DNA of 64,000 bases from Clostridiales bacterium (lineage in GTDB: Bacteria > Bacillota > Clostridia > Lachnospirales > Lachnospiraceae): assembly GCA_020860715.1 (NCBI GenBank), contig JAJBTU010000015.1:124001-188000 (forward strand). Direction: 5' to 3'. The position numbers were made by a program, and so were the translations under genes. Within the stretch, counting starts at the first letter, position 1; each line of letters starts with the position of its first letter. This document shows, in pieces, positions 1 through 10,300 of the stretch. The notes beneath the pieces are model-generated. The model made no database searches. It worked only from the letters and a program-made list of their open reading frames with translations, and was not told the DNA's origin.

Positions 1-1
1 T

Positions 2-931
2 AAAGTCATTCTTTTTCTCTCGGATGAGACCTGGAAAAAATTCGGCGGCCCGGATGCTCTGCCGGATGCAGCGCATCCTGTGAGGGAAACGCTGCCGCCT
101 GCCATACAGGAACCCCTTGGGCGAACGGAGAATACGTCAGTGGGGACCAGCTCAGGCTGCGATACCGCCCGAGACACAATCCGGACGGTCCCTGCGCTTG
201 TGCCGGGTGTCTGTCCGCCTGCCATTCTTTATCAGGATGAACATATCCTTCTGCTGAATAAACCGGCCGGCATCCTCTCACAGAAAGCAGCGGTCGGTGA
301 CGTTTCTCTGGTTGAATATCTGAACGCATACCTGCTGGAATCTGCCTGTATGACGCCGGAGGAGATGCAGCTGGTGCATCCTGCCGTCTGCAACCGGCTG
401 GACCGGAATACAAGCGGCCTGGTCGTGGCGGGGATCAGCCTTGCCGGTCTGCAGACGATGAACCGTCTGCTGGCGGACCGTTCTGTTCGAAAATTTTACC
501 GCTGTATTGTGTGCGGCAGAATGTCGGGAGAAGGCTGCCTGCGCGGATATCTGAAAAAGGATGAGCGAACCAATACGGTGACGGTATATACCGCCCCGAC
601 GGAAGGCGCAAAAGAGATCCGGACCGGTTACCGCGTGATTGCTTCAAAAGATGATCTTTCCCTTCTGGAGGTTCATCTGATTACAGGGCGCAGCCATCAG
701 ATTCGTGCGCATCTTGCGTCAACCGGGCATCCCATTCTGGGGGATCCCAAATACGGGGATCCTGTCCGGAACCGTCAGTATCTGCGGTCCTGTGGCGTAA
801 AAGGACAGCTGCTTCACGCGTATCGTCTGGAGTTTCCGGATATAGAAGGTCTTCTTTCTTATCTTTCCGGACAGACGTTTTGCGCGCCGGTGCCGGAGAT
901 ATTTGAACGCCTGATTCCCTGCAGGCAGTAA
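2..931 (+). CDS. RluA-family 23S rRNA pseudouridine synthase (5' end outside window)
   Basis: This enzyme isomerises specific uridines to pseudouridine in large-subunit rRNA. The reading frame is already open at base 2, and its first residues (KVILFLSDETWKKF) resemble the end of the N-terminal S4-like region of RluC/RluD-type enzymes. The true start therefore lies upstream of the window, and the GTG at 80 is only an internal codon. The catalytic motif RLDRNTSG, with the nucleophilic Asp, is present near base 400, and the later GRSHQIRAHLA and HPILGDPKYG motifs are typical of the family. The gene is followed within 80 bases by recU on the same strand. The exact uridine target cannot be told from sequence. 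A second RluA-type gene lies at 34280-35245 on the other strand. Confidence 0.9.
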   Translation, partial: KVILFLSDETWKKFGGPDALPDAAHPVRETLPPAIQEPLGRTENTSVGTSSGCDTARDTIRTVPALVPGVCPPAILYQDEHILLLNKPAGILSQKAAVGDVSLVEYLNAYLLESACMTPEEMQLVHPAVCNRLDRNTSGLVVAGISLAGLQTMNRLLADRSVRKFYRCIVCGRMSGEGCLRGYLKKDERTNTVTVYTAPTEGAKEIRTGYRVIASKDDLSLLEVHLITGRSHQIRAHLASTGHPILGDPKYGDPVRNRQYLRSCGVKGQLLHAYRLEFPDIEGLLSYLSGQTFCAPVPEIFERLIPCRQ

Positions 932-1007
932 ACATACCTGCAGGATAAAAGAAAAGAGCGCATTACCCGAAAACAGTTACAGTAACAGATACAGCAGGAG
1001 AAAAATC

Positions 1008-1547
1008 ATGGCTACCTGGAATACGCGAGGCCTTCGCGGCTCGACGCTGGAAGAACTGATCAACCGGACAAATGAGATCTATCTGGAGAAAAAGCTGGCT
1101 CTGATCCAAAAGATCCCGACCCCGATCACGCCGCTGAAAATAGATAAGGATGAGCGGCATATTACCCTGGCCTATTTTGAGCAGAAAAGCACTGTGGATT
1201 ATATCGGTGCGGTGCAGGGCATACCGGTATGTTTTGATGCGAAGGAGTGTACCACAGATACCTTCGCACTGCAGAACATTCATCCGCATCAGGTGAAGTT
1301 TATGACGGACTTTGAGGAACAGGGAGGAATTTCTTTTCTGGTTTTGTTCTTCAGTACACGCAATGAACTGTTTTACCTTCCCTACCGCGACATGATGAAG
1401 TTCTGGAACCGGGCACAGCAGGGCGGGAGGAAGAGTTTTCGCTATGTGGAGCTGGAGCAGGATTATTACCTTACCCCGCGCGGCGGACTTCTGGTGCCGT
1501 ATCTTGATGCGCTGCAGCTGGATCTCAATGAGAGAGAGCGGCAATAA
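1008..1547 (+). CDS. recU: Holliday junction resolvase RecU
   Basis: RecU cuts four-way Holliday junctions during recombinational repair and chromosome segregation in Firmicutes. The 179-residue product begins after a good ribosome binding site (CAGGAG) and matches the Bacillus RecU layout. The N-terminal part has RGSTLEELINRTNEIYL and the PTPITPLKI segment. The nuclease core has VDYIGAVQG followed by FDAKE, which supplies the acidic and lysine residues of the active site. After that come the LQNIHPHQ helix and FYLPY..MMKFW. It is slightly shorter than Bacillus RecU (about 200 residues), mainly because the disordered N-terminal tail is missing. It lies between a pseudouridine synthase and the histidine operon. 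The usual Firmicute neighbour, a class A penicillin-binding protein, is not seen here. Confidence 0.9.
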   Translation: MATWNTRGLRGSTLEELINRTNEIYLEKKLALIQKIPTPITPLKIDKDERHITLAYFEQKSTVDYIGAVQGIPVCFDAKECTTDTFALQNIHPHQVKFMTDFEEQGGISFLVLFFSTRNELFYLPYRDMMKFWNRAQQGGRKSFRYVELEQDYYLTPRGGLLVPYLDALQLDLNERERQ

Positions 1548-1623
1548 TCGGACTGGACAAGGGCGGTTATTTGTATTAAGATGGTTTGCGGAAAGAAAAT
1601 GCAGATCAGAGAGGCAGACGACA

Positions 1624-2796
1624 ATGCAGAAAATATTGCATACCCCGGAAGGCGTCCGGGATATTTATAATGAGGAATGTGAACAGAAGCTGGCCTTGCA
1701 GGAGCGGCTTCATGACAGGATCCGCTCCTACGGTTACAGGGATATTGAGACGCCTACTTTTGAGTTTTTTGATGTGTTCAGCCGGGAAGTGGGCACGACG
1801 CCGTCCAGGGAATTATATAAGTTTTTCGACCGGGACGGCAATACGCTTGTGCTGCGTCCGGATTTTACGCCGCCGGTCGCGCGGGCGGCTTCCAAATATT
1901 TTTTGAATGACAATATGGCGCTTCGTCTGACGTATCTTGGCAATGCGTTTATCAACAGTTCCAGTTATCAGGGGCGGTTAAAGGAGACCACGCAGATTGG
2001 CGGGGAACTGATCGGGGAGGACAGCGTGGATGCGGACACGGAGGTGATCGCGCTTGCGGTTCAGATGCTTCTCTCCTCTGGCCTGAAGGAATTTCAGATC
2101 AGCCTCGGGCACTGCGGCTATTTTGACGCTCTTGTAAAAGAGGCCGGACTTGACGAGCCGGGTGCGCAGGAACTCCGGGATCTGATTTCCAATAAAAATA
2201 CGTTCGGCGCGGAAAAACTGCTTTCCAGGCTGGATCTTGGTGATTCCCTGCGAAAGTGCTTTACGGCTCTGCCGGGCCTGTTTGGCTCTGCGGATGTACT
2301 GGATCGGGCGGAGGCTCTGACGGACAATCCTGATGCGCTGGCTGCGATCGGACGGCTCAGAGAGATCTGGGAGATTCTGAAGCTGTATCAGGTGCAGGAT
2401 TATATTACATTTGATCTGGGACTTCGGAGCCGCTACATGTATTATACCGGGATCATTTTCCGCGGCTATACGTACGGTACCGGTGCCGCAATTCTGAAGG
2501 GAGGCCGGTATGACGGGCTTTTGAAGCATTTTGGCAAGGATGCTCCGGCTGTCGGCTTTGTCGCGGAGATCGATCAGCTGCTCCTCGCTCTTTCCGGACA
2601 GAAGCTGCTGCCGCAGCTTTCCGGCGATCGCTGTGTGATTCTTTATGAAACGGAAAAGCGCGCGTCTGCAATTCAGAAGGCGACGGAACTGCGAAGAAAC
2701 GGCACGGATGTGGAAATGGTCTGCATAACCGGTGACCGTACGAGGGAAGAATGCCTGAATTATGCAAAATCGGCAGCAAGGGTCATCGAACTGTAG
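1624..2796 (+). CDS. hisZ: ATP phosphoribosyltransferase regulatory subunit HisZ
   Basis: HisZ is a catalytically inactive histidyl-tRNA synthetase-like protein. It pairs with the short form of HisG to make an active, histidine-regulated ATP phosphoribosyltransferase, the first step of histidine synthesis. The frame is open further upstream, but I place the start at the ATG at 1624 because the product then begins MQKILHTPEGVRDIY, the conserved start of the family, with a GAGAGG site upstream. The class II synthetase fold is visible in ETPTFEFFD, LYKFFDRDGNTLVLRPDFTPPVAR and LGLRSRYMYYTGIIFRGY. The C-terminal anticodon-binding domain of HisRS is reduced. It is the first gene of the hisZ-G-D-B-IE cluster and is followed 59 bases later by hisG, its obligate partner. 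Confidence 0.92.
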   Translation: MQKILHTPEGVRDIYNEECEQKLALQERLHDRIRSYGYRDIETPTFEFFDVFSREVGTTPSRELYKFFDRDGNTLVLRPDFTPPVARAASKYFLNDNMALRLTYLGNAFINSSSYQGRLKETTQIGGELIGEDSVDADTEVIALAVQMLLSSGLKEFQISLGHCGYFDALVKEAGLDEPGAQELRDLISNKNTFGAEKLLSRLDLGDSLRKCFTALPGLFGSADVLDRAEALTDNPDALAAIGRLREIWEILKLYQVQDYITFDLGLRSRYMYYTGIIFRGYTYGTGAAILKGGRYDGLLKHFGKDAPAVGFVAEIDQLLLALSGQKLLPQLSGDRCVILYETEKRASAIQKATELRRNGTDVEMVCITGDRTREECLNYAKSAARVIEL

Positions 2797-2855
2797 GCAG
2801 ACGTTCCATGAGAGCATCTGGAACAGTTACAATCATACAATAGCGGAGAATACTG

Positions 2856-3509
2856 ATGAGTGCAGAAAGATATTTGACAATCGCGCTCTGTAAGGGCCGT
2901 CTGGCCAAACAGACGCTGAACCTGTTTGAAAAGGTGGGGATTTCCTGCAGGGAGATCAACGATCCGGATACGAGAAAGCTGATTTTTGTAAACGAAGAAC
3001 TGAAACTTCGTTTCTTTCTGGCAAAGGGACCGGATGTACCGACCTATGTGGAGTATGGCGCGGCGGATATCGGTGTTGTGGGAAAAGATATCATCATAGA
3101 GGAGCAGCGCAAGATTTATGAAGTGCTGGATCTCGACATCGGAAAGTGCCGGATGTGCGTCTGCGGCCCGGAATCGGCGCGCAGGCTGCTCAACGGGCAG
3201 GAGCGTATCCGTGTGGCGACGAAATACCCCAATATTGCAAAAGAATATTTTTACAACCAGAAGAACCAGACTGTCGAGATCATCAAGCTGAACGGCTCCA
3301 TCGAACTGGCGCCGATCGTCGGTTTATCTGAGGTGATCGTGGATATTGTGGAGACCGGTTCCACGCTTCGGGAAAATGGTCTGGTGGTGCTTGAGGAGAT
3401 TTGTCCCCTCTCGGCCCGCGTGACGGTCAATCCGGTGAGCATGCGGATGGAGAATGAGCGGATTATGAAGCTGTTGAGAGATCTGGGAGCGTGCCTGGAA
3501 AACAGATGA
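2856..3509 (+). CDS. hisG: ATP phosphoribosyltransferase, short form
   Basis: HisG condenses ATP with PRPP, the committed step of histidine biosynthesis. The 217-residue product is the short form, lacking the C-terminal ACT-like regulatory domain, which fits with the hisZ gene just upstream. Visible family features are LTIALCKGRLAKQTL at the N terminus, YVEYGAADIGVVGKD, and the PRPP-binding loop around DIVETGSTLRENGL. The ATG at 2856 follows a GCGGAGA site. Short-form HisG enzymes work as a hetero-octamer with HisZ and are feedback inhibited by histidine through HisZ; this is family knowledge. The gene is co-oriented with hisD, whose start lies about 70 bases after the hisG stop. Confidence 0.95.
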   Translation: MSAERYLTIALCKGRLAKQTLNLFEKVGISCREINDPDTRKLIFVNEELKLRFFLAKGPDVPTYVEYGAADIGVVGKDIIIEEQRKIYEVLDLDIGKCRMCVCGPESARRLLNGQERIRVATKYPNIAKEYFYNQKNQTVEIIKLNGSIELAPIVGLSEVIVDIVETGSTLRENGLVVLEEICPLSARVTVNPVSMRMENERIMKLLRDLGACLENR

Positions 3510-3580
3510 CAGGGGAAGCATTTTCGACTGCAGCAGGATCCGCAGAAACTATAAGACGGCGTACAGGAAGGAATGGAAAA

Positions 3581-4870
3581 GTGAGAACAGTTCAGTTGAC
3601 AGAGGAGACCAGAAAAGATATTCTGACACAGCTTTTAAAGCGCAGCCCGGACAGTTATCAGGGCTACGAGGAGCGGGTAGCGGATATCATCCGGAATGTG
3701 AAGGAGAACCGCGATGCGGCTGTGTTCGGTTATACGAAGCAGTTTGACGGCGTGGAGGTAAATGCCGGCAATGTGCGCGTTGCCGCAGATGAGATTGAGG
3801 AAGCCTATTCGCTGATCAGTCCAGAACTGCTTCATGTGATTCAAAAGTCAGGGGCCAACATCCGGAACTACCATGAGAAGCAGCGGCAGTACAGCTGGTT
3901 TGACAGCACAGAGAACGGCACTCTGCTCGGACAGAAGGTGACTCCGATCGGGACGGTCGGCGTCTATGTTCCCGGCGGAAGCGCACCGCTGTCCTCCTCT
4001 GTACTGATGAACATTATACCTGCAAAAGTGGCAGGCGTCAGCCGGATCATTATGGCGACGCCTCCGGGAAAAGACGGGAAAATACCGGCTTCCACGCTTG
4101 TAGCGGCGAAAGAGGCCGGAGCGGATGAGATCTACAAAGTCGGCGGCGCGCAGGCCATCGCTGCATTGGCTTACGGCACCGAGAGCATTCCTAAGGTGGA
4201 TAAAATTGTCGGACCGGGGAATATCTATGTGGCTCTCGCAAAGAAAGCGGTGTTCGGCAGCGTGGGGATCGACTCCATCGCCGGACCGAGTGAGATCCTG
4301 GTTCTGGCGGACGATACCGCGAACGCACATTATGTGGCAGCGGATCTTCTCTCACAGGCGGAGCATGATCCCATGGCTTCTGCAATCCTGATCACGACCA
4401 GCCGGACGCTGGCACAGCAGGTATCGGCTGAGATTGAGGAGTATCTGAAGACCCTTTCCAGAGCGGACATCATTCAGAAATCTCTGGATCAGTACGGATA
4501 CATTCTGCTGGCGGATTCCATGGCGGATGCGATCGAGACGGCAAACCAGATCGCTTCCGAACACCTGGAGATCGTGACGGCCAATCCATTCGAAGTCATG
4601 ATGAAGATTAAAAACGCCGGGGCGATTTTCCTCGGAGAGCATTCCAGCGAACCGCTGGGGGATTATTTCGCGGGGCCGGATCACATACTGCCGACCAATG
4701 GAACAGCCAAATTTTTCTCGCCGCTCTCTGTCGATGATTTTATTAAAAAGTCCAGCATTATTTATTATTCGAGAGAGGCGCTTGAACCGGTAAAGGATGA
4801 CATTATCACATTTGCGAACGCGGAAAAGCTGACCGCGCACGCCAATTCCATCCGGGTAAGATTTGAATAA
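3581..4870 (+). CDS. hisD: Histidinol dehydrogenase
   Basis: HisD performs the last two steps of histidine synthesis, oxidising L-histidinol to L-histidine with two NAD+ and a zinc ion. I choose the GTG at 3581 because it follows an AGGAAGG site at a suitable distance and gives a 429-residue protein of normal family length. The frame is open 30 codons further up without a good site. Diagnostic segments are GVYVPGGSAPLSSSVLMN, KVGGAQAIAALAYGT, VDKIVGPGNIYV, the GIDSIAGPSEILVLAD signature, the catalytic Glu/His region SEHLEIVT, and GPDHILPTNGTAKF. All look intact. The gene is third in the his cluster, with hisB following after 75 bases. Confidence 0.96.
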   Translation: MRTVQLTEETRKDILTQLLKRSPDSYQGYEERVADIIRNVKENRDAAVFGYTKQFDGVEVNAGNVRVAADEIEEAYSLISPELLHVIQKSGANIRNYHEKQRQYSWFDSTENGTLLGQKVTPIGTVGVYVPGGSAPLSSSVLMNIIPAKVAGVSRIIMATPPGKDGKIPASTLVAAKEAGADEIYKVGGAQAIAALAYGTESIPKVDKIVGPGNIYVALAKKAVFGSVGIDSIAGPSEILVLADDTANAHYVAADLLSQAEHDPMASAILITTSRTLAQQVSAEIEEYLKTLSRADIIQKSLDQYGYILLADSMADAIETANQIASEHLEIVTANPFEVMMKIKNAGAIFLGEHSSEPLGDYFAGPDHILPTNGTAKFFSPLSVDDFIKKSSIIYYSREALEPVKDDIITFANAEKLTAHANSIRVRFE

Positions 4871-4945
4871 AAAAGTGCAGCCGCTTCCCCGCCGGGATGC
4901 AATGAAAGCGGAAGCACCGCACCTGACAGGTAAAGGAGGATTCTC

Positions 4946-5533
4946 ATGGGCAGAAAAGCTGAAGTCATACGGGATACAAAAGAAACGAAGATTCATATTG
5001 TGCTGGATCTGGACGGTACGGGAAAGGCGCAGATTCACACAGGGATCGGCTTTTTTGACCATATGCTGGAAGGGTTTGCAAGGCACGGCCTTTTTGACCT
5101 CACGGCAGAGGTGGAAGGAGATCTGCACGTCGACTGCCATCATACGGTCGAGGATACCGGAATTGTTCTCGGGGAAGCCATCCGTCAGGCCGTAGGCGAC
5201 AAACAGGGCATTCGCCGCTATGGAGACCGTGTGCTTCCAATGGATGAGGTGCTGGTGCTGTGTGCGCTGGATTTAAGCGGGCGACCCTATTTCTGTTCGG
5301 ATGCGGTGTTCCCGACGGAACGGATCGGTGAACTGGATACGGAAATGATACGGGAATTTTTCTATGCGGTATCGTATTCGGCGGCAATGAATCTGCATTT
5401 TTTCATGCTGCGGGGCGGCAACAGCCATCATATGGCCGAGGGAATGTTTAAGGCGTTTGCAAAGGCGCTGGACGAGGCGGTTGGCATGGATGAGAGGATT
5501 GCAGGTGTTCTCTCTACCAAGGGAACTTTATAG
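4946..5533 (+). CDS. hisB: Imidazoleglycerol-phosphate dehydratase
   Basis: HisB removes water from imidazole glycerol phosphate to give imidazole acetol phosphate, using a manganese cluster. The 195-residue protein is a stand-alone dehydratase without the phosphatase domain fused in enteric bacteria. Start ATG 4946 is preceded by AAAGGAGG. The two metal-binding repeats are visible: FFDHMLEGFARHG with DCHHTVEDTGI in the first half, and GGNSHHMAEGMFKAFAKAL in the second. The C terminus GVLSTKGTL is typical. The gene is followed after 15 bases by the hisIE fusion. No histidinol-phosphate aminotransferase or histidinol-phosphate phosphatase is present in this cluster, so those steps must be encoded elsewhere. 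Confidence 0.95.
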   Translation: MGRKAEVIRDTKETKIHIVLDLDGTGKAQIHTGIGFFDHMLEGFARHGLFDLTAEVEGDLHVDCHHTVEDTGIVLGEAIRQAVGDKQGIRRYGDRVLPMDEVLVLCALDLSGRPYFCSDAVFPTERIGELDTEMIREFFYAVSYSAAMNLHFFMLRGGNSHHMAEGMFKAFAKALDEAVGMDERIAGVLSTKGTL

Positions 5534-5548
5534 ACAGGAGAGTATAAG

Positions 5549-6922
5549 ATGAAGAACAGGGAATTGATTGTTCCGATCTGCATCAAAGGTTCGGAATATT
5601 TTGTATATAAATCTGGGTTTGACGCGTTTGAGCCGGAAACCGCTGAAAGGGAAAACGGTACAGAAGAAAGTATGGATGCGGCGGAATTTGCCGCTTCCTG
5701 TGAAAACCATGGCGCGGATGCGCTGCTGATCTTTGACTGTTCTGATACGGATGCGGAGCATGACCGATCCATCAGCCTGATCAAAAAAATCAGCAGAGCA
5801 ACAGATTTTCCTCTTTATGGCGGCGGAAATATCAAGCGCCTTGAGGATGTGAAGAAACTTATCTACGCCGGATGCCGGAAGGTGTTTTTAAATTATGCAA
5901 AGGATTCGAACGTGGAGCTGACCGCGGAGGCTTCTTCACGCTTTGGAAGAGAGCGGATTCTTGCCTGTATTAAAACGGAAGAAGAACGGAATGCTGCTGC
6001 AGCGCATGCCGGAATATTAGGCGGTGTTCTGATTATAGATGCTTTTCTGACCCAAAGCGAACAGCCAAAACAAGTTTTTCCTTCTGCAGCGGAAGCGGTG
6101 ACGGGGCAGTCTCCTGAGGACAGTTTTGTTCCGGATGTTTACGGCTTCCTTGATCCGTTTGAACTCTCTTTGGCGTCTGAAGTACTCACCGGATATCATT
6201 TGTCCGGCATATTCTGTGATGATTTTACTGCTCCTGATTTTGATTTTATGGAGACGAAGCATGCGCTTTTGGCTAAGGGGATTCCGGTGAATACGTATGA
6301 GTCCTCCCTTGCCTGGGATGAGATCCGGACGGGGAACGACGGCCTTCTTCCCGTAGTGGTGCAGGATTACCGGACGCTGGATGTTCTGATGGTGGCCTAC
6401 ATGAATGAGGAGGCCTACAATCTTACGATCCGTACCGGACGGATGACTTATTATAGCCGCAGCCGTCAGGAAATCTGGGTGAAGGGTCTGACCTCCGGGC
6501 ATTTTCAGTATGTGCGTGAACTTGCGATCGACTGCGACAATGATACGCTGCTTGCCAGGGTTGTGCAGATTGGCGCTGCCTGCCACACCGGGAACCGCAG
6601 CTGTTTTTACCGGCCGATTCTGAAAAAGGAATATGACGCGACAAATCCCATGAAGGTTTTTGAGGATGTTTATGCGGTCATAGAAGACCGTAAGATTCAT
6701 CCGAAAGAAGGTTCCTACACCAATTATCTGTTTGACAAAGGCCTTGACAAGATCCTCAAAAAGGTAGGTGAGGAGGCGACGGAAATCATTATCGCGGCCA
6801 AAAACCCCGATCCGGAGGAACTGGTCTATGAAATTTCGGATTTCCTTTACCATGCCATGGTACTGATGTCGGAACGGGGAGTGACCTGGGAGGATATCAC
6901 GGAGGAACTGGCGAAGCGGTAA
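5549..6922 (+). CDS. hisIE: Degenerate HisA/HisF-like barrel fused to HisI-HisE (PRA-CH/PRA-PH)
   Basis: The 457-residue protein has three parts. Residues about 1-255 resemble a HisA/HisF beta/alpha barrel, keeping the phosphate-binding GGGN segment near residue 91 followed by [20 protein letters not shown]. Residues about 262-350 are phosphoribosyl-AMP cyclohydrolase (HisI), with metal ligands in [12 protein letters not shown] and [11 protein letters not shown]. Residues about 368-457 are phosphoribosyl-ATP pyrophosphatase (HisE), with [21 protein letters not shown]. HisI and HisE look intact and would carry out steps 2 and 3 of histidine synthesis. In the barrel, the positions of the two catalytic aspartates of HisF (D11, D130 by alignment by eye) are Ile12 and Lys142. 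It is therefore probably not an active synthase. The ATG at 5549 follows AGGAG. It is the last gene of the cluster. Confidence 0.88.
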   Translation: MKNRELIVPICIKGSEYFVYKSGFDAFEPETAERENGTEESMDAAEFAASCENHGADALLIFDCSDTDAEHDRSISLIKKISRATDFPLYGGGNIKRLEDVKKLIYAGCRKVFLNYAKDSNVELTAEASSRFGRERILACIKTEEERNAAAAHAGILGGVLIIDAFLTQSEQPKQVFPSAAEAVTGQSPEDSFVPDVYGFLDPFELSLASEVLTGYHLSGIFCDDFTAPDFDFMETKHALLAKGIPVNTYESSLAWDEIRTGNDGLLPVVVQDYRTLDVLMVAYMNEEAYNLTIRTGRMTYYSRSRQEIWVKGLTSGHFQYVRELAIDCDNDTLLARVVQIGAACHTGNRSCFYRPILKKEYDATNPMKVFEDVYAVIEDRKIHPKEGSYTNYLFDKGLDKILKKVGEEATEIIIAAKNPDPEELVYEISDFLYHAMVLMSERGVTWEDITEELAKR

Positions 6923-6972
6923 ACGGTTTTATAGGTACGCGGCTTTGGAATCGTTGATTGAAACATATACGT

Positions 6973-7062
6973 CCGCACGAGCATGTATTTGGATGGAGGA
7001 ATGATAATCCCTGTATTTATCATCCAAAGAGAACAGACATTGCTCGTGTGGCCTTTTTTATT
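6973..7062 (+). terminator. Rho-independent terminator with an extra inner stem, end of his operon
   Basis: An 11-bp outer stem (6973-6983 with 7041-7051, one G-U pair) is followed by a T-rich run from 7054. A second 8-bp stem (6988-6995 with 7021-7028) sits inside the loop. The structure lies 50 bases after the hisIE stop and would end the operon. The long, structured loop is unusual for a plain terminator and might be a small stable RNA. Confidence 0.75.
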
Positions 7063-7079
7063 TTATAAATATTTAATAT

Positions 7080-7108
7080 TTGACGTAGTGACATTTCACA
7101 AATAGTAT
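7080..7108 (+). promoter_or_regulatory. Probable sigma-A promoter of the giant surface protein
   Basis: TTGACG (7080-7085) and TAGTAT (7103-7108) are separated by 17 bases, close to the vegetative consensus. They stand upstream of the adhesin gene, just after the his terminator. Transcription from here would leave a leader of about 210 bases before the ATG at 7328. The rest of the stretch 7109-7320 holds only a small GCCGG-TTTT-CCGGC hairpin near 7231. Confidence 0.5.
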
Positions 7109-7327
7109 GATATACTTCTAAAAGTTTAAAACATTCTTTATTCTATTTATATTAATCTGTGCTTTCCAATGTGGATCTATTCTGCAGAGGCTTTCTGCCT
7201 ACAAATTCCAGATTACTGTATTGACTTATGAGCCGGTTTTCCGGCGGATGTGTAAATCGATCGTTACATTTGTATTGTTTTTATTGCAAAGAATTTAAGC
7301 GAATATGCAATGAGAAAGGAGAATAAT

Positions 7328-10300
7328 ATGCATAAAAACAGATTTCAGCGCAGCCTGCTTTCTTTTATTCTTGCCGCAGCAGTCGGTATCTCTGTGGTAA
7401 ACCCGCTCAGAGTCATGAATATGGGCGGCAGTGTACAGGCGTCAGAATCCGTTCAGGAGATCAGCAATCAGACAGAAGGACTGCTGACCGAACAGGATAC
7501 GGAAGAGGACATGACTGCAGATAACGTGATTGGGAGTGAACAAAAAGAAAAGAATGCATCGTCAGAAACAAATGAGACTGCGGATGCCGCTGAAAAGACG
7601 GAGGAAGAATATGGCTGGGTAGAATTTTTTACCGGCCAGGGAGGTTCAGTCTCTGCTTCTTTTGAATATGCAGGAGAGACTTTTGATGAGGGAACTTTTA
7701 CTTATGAAATGATGGAATATGGCCCGTGGGAAGCTCAGTATGAGACGACCGGCACGGTAACTGTTTCAGCATCCGCAAATGACGGTTATGTTCTTGGCGC
7801 GATTGTCCTGTCAGATGAGGATGGCAATGAGATCGCATCCTATGATGCGTCCCCTGTTTCATTCACTCCGAATGCTGATAAGAAGATTATTGCGGCCGCT
7901 GTTTTCGTTTCATCAGATGAAACGGAGGCTGAGGCAGAAACCACATCAGAACCTGAGACTGAGGCAGCAGCGGAAGCTGTAACAGAATCTGAGACGGAGG
8001 CAGGAACCGAAGCCATAACAGAACCTGCGACGGAGACGGAGATAAAATCTGAAACAGAGGTAGAAACGGAATCCGAAACAGAGACAGAGACGGAAACGGA
8101 ATCCGGGATGGAACCGGAGGAAATTGCAGCAGTAACAGAAGAACTCCGCGAAATGGACGGCTGGCCCGTTGAACAGTCAGCGGAATACTGGCCGAGGGCG
8201 TATATCTGGTACCGCGACACATATTTTGACATTGCCGGTTATGGATATTATGGCGATGAAGTACATCAGGAATGCCTGACTGACCTGTCGAATGTTGATT
8301 ACAGCGCGGGCAGCAGCGTGACAGTCACCTATAAATGCACGCTGCAACAGGACGAAACCTATTACTGGTATGCCGAGATCACATTCTGTTTTGTGGAAAA
8401 TATAGTTTCTGCGACTGTGAAATCGGATGAATGTGACCGGATTATGCCTTCCGTGATTACGCAGACCTTAAATGAGGGCTATGGAGGGATTGTGCCGGAA
8501 CTGGCAGGGACAGAAGTAGAAGGCCGGGAATATACTGTACTTGCCGGCGATGAATCGTTTGATATCTATGGCCTCGCTACCGATTACAATGACGATTACT
8601 TCAAAGTTTCGATGTATGACGACGGTGGGTTTGATGTCAATGCCATAGGGGATTATACAGTCGTATATAGTATGTCCTATTACCTGTACCCGGATTACGC
8701 ATGGTATGTAATAAACACGGTCCATGTCGTGGAAGATATTACAGAGAATGGCATCACTGTCATTGTTGACGGGGCTACCCTTTCAGCAGAAGCAGCGGAT
8801 GGCAAGGCAGAATACGGGATCTGGTATACTACAGGAATTACTGATTTCATAATGGCGGTATCAGATACATATGATTTGGATCTGTCTGTTTCTGCAACAA
8901 AAGACGGAGAAGCCATTGATCCGTATGATTATGTGACCGTATCGGACGGGGAAAGCAGCGTGGAGAAAACCGCTGCCTTTTCGGTGACGGATGCGGCCGG
9001 GCACTGTTATGTATTCATACTTTCGAACACGGAAGAATCAGACGGTAAGGTGCTCGTGAATGGCGGCGGCTGGGTGGCACTGGATGCCGACACGGCTGAG
9101 GCGCTGGAAAACGCAGACGAGGAGACAGCCGGGGAACTGCTGGAGGCGATTTCCGAAGCCGTCGCTGATAATGACGGGGATGCATCGACTCTGGTATCGG
9201 ATGAAATATCGGTAGCCTCTGCCGTCAGCCAGAACGCAAATAACGGTATTATGACGACGGCATCCCTCACAGGCACGACCTCAGTGGGAAGTTTTTCCGC
9301 ATCAGGAACTACAGGTTATATGACTGGCCATAACAGTGACGGCTCCGCAGAGACGAATTACGCGTCCGTAGACGTATCCGGTTCTGCGTCAACCATTAAT
9401 AAACTGCTTAGCAGTGCGGGATATTCCATTTCCGTGGACAGCAGTGACCTTGGATCGTTTGGAATCTACTGCATCAGCGGGCACAGTTATTACGGATGGC
9501 CTGTCAGGACGAATTTTACCGCAACTGTTTCAGTGAAGGTAAAGGAATATTCTGACGGCTCCAAAACGGTTGTGCTTTCTGTCTATAAATCCTGGGGCTC
9601 ATCCTATCAGACATTTGCAGGCTCTCTCTCAACATCAATCGCGATTGCGACAATTGAGGTCAGGAAGAGCGTTGTCGGATACAACATGCTGGAAGCCTCA
9701 ACGCTGGCCCCGGATGTTAAGACGACGTTTGCAATCTACGAAGTAAAGAAGAAAAATGGGGAGTATGTCCTTGATTCTTCTACCCTTGTGGGGACACTGA
9801 AGCTGACAGAGGATGACGAATGGGTATCTTCCGGTTCAGGCAATTTTAAGATGAAAGGTACCTTTAAGGTGGACTGCGACGCGGATTATATTGTAGTGGA
9901 AACCTATCGGATAAAAGGAACTGTGGATAATACTTCCAGGATCTGGGGACCGTATACCGATATCCAGTCCGGCGAAAAACGTATTGTAGGTTATGAAAAC
10001 GGGAACGGTGCCCTGATCACGGATACGAATGATGAAGGGCTGGCCCTTGTGGACGGCGGCGGTTGTGTGACAAACTGGGTCCGGTATTTCCGGGGAGTAA
10101 TCGTCACCAAATACGAGGAAACCGATTCGGCAGGGAGCGAGAAAATCCCTCTGGAGGGCGCGGTATTTAAGGTAGAATATTACGCGGTCGCAGATGCCTC
10201 AAAGCAGGATACTGAAGATTTTCCGGTTGTTGCTGCCTGGTATTTCAAGACAGATGAGGACGGTGAAATCACTTACGGCAGCAAGGATTACCTGTCGACA

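Noticed and set aside
1978..2817. Minus-strand open frame opposite hisZ
   Set aside because: Overlaps well-conserved HisZ throughout and shows no domain.
7918..8120. Repeated GAGAC/GAAAC units considered as a CRISPR or tandem satellite
   Set aside because: They are codon-level repeats of Glu and Thr inside a protein, with no fixed spacer or repeat length.
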